A stretch of 64,000 nucleotides of DNA from Notospermus geniculatus (lineage: Eukaryota > Nemertea > Pilidiophora > Heteronemertea > Lineidae), in the NCBI GenBank assembly GCA_002633025.1, contig NMRB01000447.1, forward strand, positions 80,571-144,570, given 5' to 3'. A program made the translations under genes and the position numbers. The notes under the pieces were generated by a model. The model did no database searches. It saw only the letters and a program-made list of their open reading frames with translations, and was not told the DNA's origin. Below are positions 57,101-64,000 of this stretch, one piece after another (within the stretch, counting starts at the first letter, position 1; each line of letters opens with the position of its first letter).

Positions 57101-57858
57101 TAAGGGAATGACAGATGAGTGATTGCGACTAGACTCTGGCCCAGCCAGGCGAGAAATTACCTCTCCTTGTGCCTGTTACGGTCGTTCAACAGGTTTCCAC
57201 AGGTCGATTCCCCCAACATTCGTTTCCAGCAGCATTTCATTAGTCAGCAGCAACAGTCTGTCTTCGCTACACGGAGAATTCTTTTGGTAATTGTCGCTAT
57301 CCTAAGAAAATTGCTGATTTATCGCCATCAATATCGAAAGACAAAAACCAGACGGGAAAAGCAATCAGCAAGTTGCCTCTCCCTTCAGAGACAGTCCGAC
57401 ACGGCGCGTTGATAGATCAGATGTCAAGATTCATGTACAAACTATGGACTCTCGGGGAAATTGATACTTTTGCAATCAACGTAATTGCATCGGATTTACG
57501 GTTCGGATTTCCCGCACTCAAATTTCACAGCCGCAACTACATGTAGCTAATTAAAAGAAGATCCACGCCAACATGATATCCTTTAATGGATCGTCGTCAC
57601 GATGTAACCAGACCGTGTGACGTGGAATACTTCTTCGTCGATCCAATTTATATTTAGGAGACGTTGTTTTCTTTATTTCTGATACAAAAGAACAGGCACA
57701 CTACAGTACGTACACGTAATGTACGTACAGTACATATCCGGCGATGTTCAAAGAGGTTTGCCTTTTCAAAAACAGGTGATCTGCCTTTTCAGGAACAGGT
57801 GATCTTGATACGTCAACATACGATCCGTTAAAAATCCGATAGATCGCCCAATGTCTGC

Positions 57859-58031
57859 AGGCGCGGATCCAAGGGGGCGCATGCCCTTCCCCCTTTTGGC
57901 CAACAAAGCTGTATTGTAAAATCGACCGTGAAATTCTGGAGTTTGGGGCAAATCTTTGAAATTCACCGTAAATTTCAATGTTATTAGCACAGGGCGTCCC
58001 CCTCTTTTCCCAAATCCTGGATCCGCCCCTG
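57859..58031. mobile_element. CAGGGGCGGATCC element
   Basis: caggcgcggatccaaggg to ggatccgcccctg with the 5-bp direct repeat gtctg on both sides. It carries the family core aaatcgaccgtgaaattctg. Confidence 0.85.
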
Positions 58032-58178
58032 GTCTGGGATATTTCTGCGACATCCTGTAACACCCCACCACACTGGGACGACATGGTTGCTACCATTGGG
58101 TTTGATATGATATCCAACAGAGCACAAAAAACGACACAAAAAATTCTAAAACGACACACAAAATTCTAGTAAAAGCAT

Positions 58179-58219
58179 AAAGTCGTCTCCGAATTTTGCA
58201 AACTTCGGAGACGACTTTA
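58179..58219. repeat. GTCGTCTC hairpin fragment
   Basis: aaagtcgtctccgaatttt and aacttcggagacgacttt form the stem. Preceded by acgacacacaaaattct, as in the other copies of the family. Confidence 0.75.
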
Positions 58220-59355
58220 CTTTTACTATCATTGGGTTGATATGATGACCAACGACGAGTCGAAAAATATCTATAGTACATGTATAGGGCCTAGAAATGC
58301 GAATAAGAGACGGAAGGAAGAATCCTAAGTGCGTTTAACAACACTCGTATACGTGTAACTGTTCGTTGTGCATCTTATGTGACAGGATCTGATATTCAAC
58401 TAATTACCGGTCGGTACCATCCTCGTCTTTACTTCTACACACTGGTTTGGTTTTTTACAGCAAGACAGAATTCTGATAAGGGATTACCTGCATTTATTAC
58501 ATTCTTGTCACTTCTTTTGAAACGCAGCCATAGCCTTTTCTTTGCTGAATAAAGAAAGAAACGAAAGATGAGTATCCTGTAATATGATTATCACAGAGCC
58601 TATACGTGTGGGCGATCAAGTGCTGTTCTAATGTGATAGGCTGGCTCCCTACATGCCGTTTTCTCGTTGACATAGGTGGTGTTTGATGGTTCACGCATAC
58701 GTGTTCATCAGCAGCAGCCTTCTTATTATCTCCTCAGTCCATCACCGGTTCCACTAAACAATACCGGTAGGGAGTTTTCGCAAAGCCCGCGAAACGCCAA
58801 CGGGGAACGCCAAACCGATTGTTCACTGCAACGAAGAGACTCCATCGAACAAAAGGATAGACGTTCGCGTTGACGTATCGGGGGTTTTGCGAAAATAGCG
58901 CCTCTCTCGTCCATTATTACGTGATCAGCCGATGAAAAACGCGTCGATTGGTAATCCATTGGTTCTTCAACCAATCAACGCGTCCATTGGCTGCGCGTCC
59001 GGTCACGTGATTGGGCGACACGGTGCGCTACCGATCTCTCCTACTGGTGAAATCTGAAACCAATTCTACCTTCTCATGATCCAATGGCGAGTCGATCACT
59101 GCGAGATTGGTATTTATTTTGAAAATATTTGTTGATGCACTCGCAGATCGACTCTGTCTATGTTGACTTTGAACAGACGAAAATGAACTCCGACGAAAGT
59201 CAATGGTTTAAAAGTAAAACATTTTTTTCTCCATCACTCGATAGCCCAAGAATTCGGACGTATACCATGTATACTGCACAAAAAGTGATAAAGAAAACCT
59301 TGTAGAAGGTGAGAGTGGAGCCGTGCAAAACAAAACAAAGAATTCCAGCTGTCAA

Positions 59356-59723
59356 TAGTTGCGCTTCCACTACAAAAAAGCTGGTATTTGTCCGCTCTTA
59401 TTCTGCTTCCATTACAGAATTGCCGGGTTTAATAAGTCCGGTTCTATTAAGTGCGGATCTATTTAGTTTGGATAGGTCATGCACAGTCGCAAGCGACCGT
59501 GGAGCCAACTGTAGCCGAGCATAATACTACAAATAGATCCGGTGTTATTGCCATTCCACTACAAAATTTATCCGCATCGAGATTCGGAGTATGATCGGCT
59601 ATGCTATCCGAGCTAAATAGATCCGCACTTAATAGAACCGGATTTATTAAACCCGGCAATTCTGTAATGGAAGCAGAATAAGAGCGGACAAATACCGGCT
59701 TTTTTGTAGTGGAAGCGCAACTA
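59356..59723. mobile_element. MITE with TAGTTGCGCTTCCACTAC ends, copy 2
   Basis: tagttgcgcttccactacaa and the inverse ttgtagtggaagcgcaacta are the ends. Behind them cttattctgcttccattaca and ccgggtttaataagtccggt also occur inverted on the other side, giving about 110 paired bases. Same family as 10697-11132. Confidence 0.85.
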
Positions 59724-59949
59724 TAGTCGCGGTCAGTTGGGCTTGCTGTCAATTCAGTTTGCATTAGATGCCTTTGGGTGTCACCTTGATAGTCATAACG
59801 CGAATCCTTGGGTGACAATAACACTTGATTAAGGCTGCATAATATATATAGATATGGAAATGCTGAAGATAATGTCCGTACCAATCTGACAGAAACAGCC
59901 ACGGTGCTGTTTGATGACACCTACGAAATCACCAAGCCCGCATTTTAGT

Positions 59950-60334
59950 GAGGTTTCGAAAATCTGACGAAACACGAAAAACGAAGTACGAAATTGGACT
60001 TCACTTCAAAGATCAAATGTATTTCTGGAGATGGTTGGTGCCACAATATCGCCTGGTGCAAGTGCGCCTTTTAGCGTATGACGCAAGAACGATAGAGTTG
60101 CGGTGTATATTACGCTTGGAAATTTATCTTTCGTTTCCACTTCGTAGCTACGAAGTGGAAATTAAAAATTCTCGGCGCACCAAAACTCTCTCGGTCTTAC
60201 ATGATATGCTGACAGACGCTCTGGCAGCAGGGATATTTTATGGTACCAAACATCTCCAGAAACACATTACGTCATGGAACTGAAGTTGAATTTCGTATTT
60301 CGTACTTCGTGTTTCGTCAGATGTGCGAAACCTC
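59950..60334. mobile_element. MITE with GAGGTTTCG ends
   Basis: gaggtttcgaaaatctgacg then aaacacgaa, and the inverse on the right, with aagtacgaaat shared. The centre has the 28-bp perfect palindrome tttccacttcgtagctacga agtggaaa at 60134-60161. The 111-residue plus frame across it is not recognised. Confidence 0.8.
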
Positions 60335-61210
60335 GCTACTATTGTCACATACAGCTCGGAATACCAACCCAGCTGTGTGAAAGTGATCATGATCAATTAG
60401 GAAGAGTGGGTGTTTGGATCGTGATTTGAGCGAACTACCGCAATATCATCGATGACAACTGCTGATTGACGACGGTGGATGGTCTCTGTTGCTATTGGCG
60501 CCCACCATTGGCCAATAAAACCCACCTTGTGTGTAAACAAACTGCAACAGCTCGTCCAATATCGGGGGATGGATGGATATTCCTAATTACAAAGCTCTAT
60601 CACGGCAGCATGTGTGTGTGGACAAGAAAGGGACGCCGAGCTGTTTTCCATTATAATGTGTCTGACGGGAAATTTCCTCGATAGAATTTGCCGCGATGTG
60701 TATAGGCCTAAAGCTGCATGTACACAGACAATATTTTCCAACATTTTGAACAATATACCAGAGCACTAAGCATCACGATCATTGTTTTGACCCTTCTTGC
60801 CATTTGTTTCCAACATTATTATAGTAGCAACATTTGAACGTTGGGAAACTCTTAATGTGCACGGTACACGAAAATACCGGCTGGATGGGGATTTTGAACC
60901 TTGATCATCTTTTCAATCGAAAGATCCTGGTTCCACAAATTAAGAAGACTAACTAGGCCTACATGTGGGCATGGTAGAGGAGCAGTCGGCATTCGCCGTC
61001 CAGGTTCCTGGTTCTCGCATGGCATAGTCGCGAGAAGTCACGTCCATGTTTCGGAGAATGTGACGGGGAATCCGTCTTCAATGAAAAGAACATAGACTAA
61101 TCTACTAGATATAGTACTGCTGCCTACACTCCGAAAGAGGACGAACGTCGTGTTACAAGCACTTTGTATGTCAGTGAACCTCTTGGTCAACTAAAGCAAG
61201 CCCTCTTACG

Positions 61211-61481
61211 CAGGCGCGGATCCGGGGGGGGGGGACAAACCCGGCCCATGCCCCCCCCCCATTTTTCGGTGACAAACTTTAGAAAAATTGCCCTTTTTCA
61301 AAGTGCCACAGAATTGCCTTGTAATTTGTCCCCAGATGCTGGGAAATCGCACCAAAACAGCCTTCTAGATTTCAAATTTTTCTGGGGGAGACCCCTTCGT
61401 GTCTTCGGCGCTTGCCTTCATTGCTCCACCTGTGGCCTTCTGTGCCCCCCCCCCCGTACCAGAATCCTGGATCCGCCCATG
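61211..61481. mobile_element. CAGGGGCGGATCC element, long variant
   Basis: caggcgcggatccggg to ctggatccgcccatg with the 5-bp direct repeat ttacg on both sides. Longer interior with G and C homopolymer runs. Confidence 0.8.
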
Positions 61482-62343
61482 TTACGGACAAGGAAACAAA
61501 CGTGAATGATGAAAGCAACTGTCGGACACCCACCTTTCGCACCTCTACCAAAACAGGAGCATGCCATAGTTCCATTCCGAAACCTTGTTAGTCCAAAAGG
61601 AAATCTTCACAAAACAATTTTCAGCAAGAAAGAATTCCGCTACTACGAACAGCAAGCACAAGTCCCTGACATGATATCACTCTCTGTGTGGGTTGATGGT
61701 ACTCCACGTGGTGTATAGTTGTCTGCAAGCTACTCACAAGCCTCTTGTCGGCGCGTGGATAAGCTATGATATTTCTAATACGTTAGGATCAATAAATCCT
61801 TAAGTGTCTAGAGAAAGGTTATTCCTCGGGTGATGTTCTCACGACTCCTGGCTTGCTTAAGCGGCCACTTTCATCAACAGCGCAACTCTCACCGTTCACC
61901 TTCTTATCCCGTCTGTCGAGGGACTAATGGTATTAGCAATGCCATTATGCATCAATTAGACACGAGGCCGGTTACATGTAGGCTATACGTACAATTACGA
62001 CATGTACCGGCTGATGACACGCCGCCGGCATCAGCATCTCCATAAAGTCGATTAAATTCAGTTTGGCTGACTTCACTGAAAAGCAACCCTTCAACAGATT
62101 GGAAAAGGTTTTTTTGGTGTAACGTTTTCGACTGTACCCGATTTCTCAGTTTTTCCATACAAAAGACAGCTTTTTTGAGAGACCATGACTTCTCAAAAGG
62201 GAACACACAGAAATCTACCACTCCCAGTACAGTGTGGCACTACATACTGTGAATCACCTGATTTGACATGCTGTATTATTTTACTCGGTGAAACGCTCGT
62301 GACAGGTAGGACGCGCAAGTTAAAAGAATGGCACTTATGATCC

Positions 62344-62510
62344 CAGGCGCAGATCCAAGGGGGAGGGCGTGGCCCCCCTTTGGCCAACAAATCTATAGAA
62401 TCGACCGTGAAATTCAGAAATTTTGAGCAAATCATAGAAATTCACCGCAGATTTCAATGTTTCTAGCACAGTGGGCCCCCCTCTTTTCAGAAATCGTAGA
62501 TCCGCCCCTG
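62344..62510. mobile_element. CAGGGGCGGATCC element
   Basis: caggcgcagatccaaggg to agatccgcccctg, flanked by gatcc and aatcc (one mismatch), the same 5-bp duplication size as the other copies. Confidence 0.8.
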
Positions 62511-62639
62511 AATCCTCAGTGCAACTCCTCGCTACTGACAGTATTATGGGCATTGATATCACTGGTGGCCAATACGAGCTGTTTCCCGACAGGTATCCAA
62601 CATAGAGCACAAAAAACGACACACCGAATGATAGTAAAG

Positions 62640-62695
62640 AAGTCGTCTCCGAATTTTGCAAATTTTCTACCCCAACCGGGGTCTTCCTCAGGCAC
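62640..62695. repeat. GTCGTCTC family fragment
   Basis: aagtcgtctccgaattttgc aaattttctaccccaaccgg ggtcttcctcaggcac matches the arm at 9795-9849. It makes the frame KCLRKTPVGVENLQNSETT seen also at 9.8 kb, which is a repeat product. Confidence 0.75.
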
Positions 62696-63131
62696 TTTCC
62701 CCGGCGACAGAAGGCCGGATGTATAAAAAAAATCATGCAACAGAACTGTCATCTGAATCCGTCCGACAGGAAAAGTACCATACATGTATATATTACGTGG
62801 CTTATTCGTTTACTCAAAACAAACAGTGGGACACATTGCACTTTACCAATTGATATTGTCTAGAGGTGCCATCACGTTGCACCCATACCAATGTCAACAA
62901 TGTTTCATGATGCCCCTCGCATGCAGTACATTAAGTGGTTGGGCAGACGGGAAAAAACAATCCCACTTATTGACGTTTTGCCTGTTAAAAGCATCCTCTC
63001 CGTTGACGCCCATTAGTGTTACCGGAGAAGCTGACTTGAATACCAATGCATCTTTCAACAAATGTTTTTACTCTGATGGTAGTGAGCAGTGTAAGAGAAC
63101 CTTGACATCGTGGCCAGGCGGGGATGTAATT

Positions 63132-63580
63132 ATGGTCCCTACATTGTCAATGTAGGACCATCGTGATATCACTGGGAAATTTTTATTTCTATGATCTATC
63201 TTCTTCCACACTCAATTGGCACACGATTCCAAGAAAACTACTCAATGACCTCAAAATCAAGCAGTACCATCGAGTAGTCAATATTTGTATCCAGGTCTGA
63301 AAGGTTAGATAGTTTCAAAAAATGACTTAATTAGTGAATTTGAAGAGGTTTTTATTCTGAACTGATGAACTTCGATATTTTTTTCCCTTGGTTTGTTTTT
63401 CGTTTGGTTCAGGTACGAATGATGGATCCATCTCCGTCTCCACCACTTTGCCCTTCCTCTCAGTCTGGTCTCTGAAGGCAGGCCTCTCCCCCTCCCCCTC
63501 TCACTGACTGCTGTGCCACAGAGTCATACCCCTCCTTGCCCTTTCTTCATTCAATTTCCATTTTCTGATGTAGGGACCAT
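63132..63580. repeat. Inverted ATGGTCCCTAC ends around 450 bp
   Basis: atggtccctacattg at 63132 is the inverse of tgatgtagggaccat ending 63580, so this may be a small element. The left end itself forms a hairpin with caatgtaggaccat (63132-63161). The middle has a CT-rich tract near 63480-63510. Low certainty. Confidence 0.45.
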
Positions 63581-64000
63581 CAAATTTGCTGTCAAGCAAA
63601 TTTCACAGTTCTAGACGCAAGGGCCCAACGCGCCGCGTAGCGGCCAAGAGCGAAGCTAGCCAATGACTTGTCACGGGTCAATCAATAGAACTGGACTCAT
63701 CACAGAGGCTCGACATTAGGCCTACTTACTGCTGTGTATATGCGTAATGTATATAGGTCCACGAAGTCCCAGGCGAAGCCTGGGAAGAGATGCCACTTTC
63801 CACTCAGAGAATCGAACTTTAGTTTGAAAATCCGTCGTCAAAGTCACAATTTTTATCCAATCACGAAAAATCGGGTATCCTTAGAAAGTAAACATTTTGG
63901 ACTATCACATCGCGCATTAATCGACCCAATTCGACACGATTTAATTATCATAATTACCTCAGGTAGGAGGAGTTTGCATATGTCCGATTTGTAAAGGCAC

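Larger units (their letters stand above)
57103..64000. other. Right flank without a supported gene
   Basis: Apart from the listed elements, only short unrecognised frames occur. The longest, 62784-63155 plus, has 123 codons, no recognisable domain, and ends in the hairpin at 63132-63161. Whether the MCTP transcription unit reaches this far I cannot tell. Confidence 0.5.

Noticed and set aside
57160-57240. Minus-strand start MKCCWKRMLGESTCG near a gtaatt donor, a possible further MCTP first exon
   Set aside because: On careful reading across the line break the frame meets a TAA before the donor, so it cannot be a coding first exon.

Overview
This is animal nuclear DNA, not prokaryotic. It has GT-AG introns of many kilobases, short scattered coding exons, no tRNA or rRNA genes that I could see, and a dense load of small inverted-repeat transposons and tandem repeats. 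The self-complementary octamer TAGGCCTA occurs at least 23 times in 64 kb (about one expected). With the many palindromic MITE families, this gives the texture I associate with marine invertebrates (echinoderm, hemichordate or mollusc-like). I cannot name the species.

The recognisable gene is on the minus strand: the 5' part of an MCTP gene (multiple C2 domain and transmembrane region protein). The left edge (266-374) holds the exon that opens the first C2 domain. A 455-bp exon at 20548-21002 encodes a basic, Ser-rich N-terminal region. Upstream of these I find five candidate alternative first coding exons, at 2.2, 16.7, 27.5, 38.2 and 42.0 kb, plus one cassette exon at 36.3 kb. The three first exons upstream of the 455-bp exon all end in phase 1, which that exon needs. 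The two downstream of it both end in phase 0, which the C2 exon needs. This suggests one C2/transmembrane protein body with several interchangeable N-termini made from separate promoters over more than 40 kb.

Layout: 0.3-44 kb is AT-rich MCTP intron carrying the exons above, a few possible plus-strand exons (12.7-13.2, 25.5 and 39.3 kb, weaker evidence) and roughly 25 MITE or foldback insertions. From 44 to 64 kb I see no gene I trust. This part is richer in C+G and holds nested CAGGGGCGGATCC elements with 5-bp target duplications, a 1.07-kb foldback element with 19 copies of TTCAATATTGAA and an 8-bp target duplication, a 32-bp minisatellite open in all three forward frames, and a 3-kb direct tandem duplication. 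It also has a diverged inverted duplication with AAGATGGCG-type motifs. There are assembly gaps at 4330-4384 and 53971-53975 and one ambiguous base at 23971.
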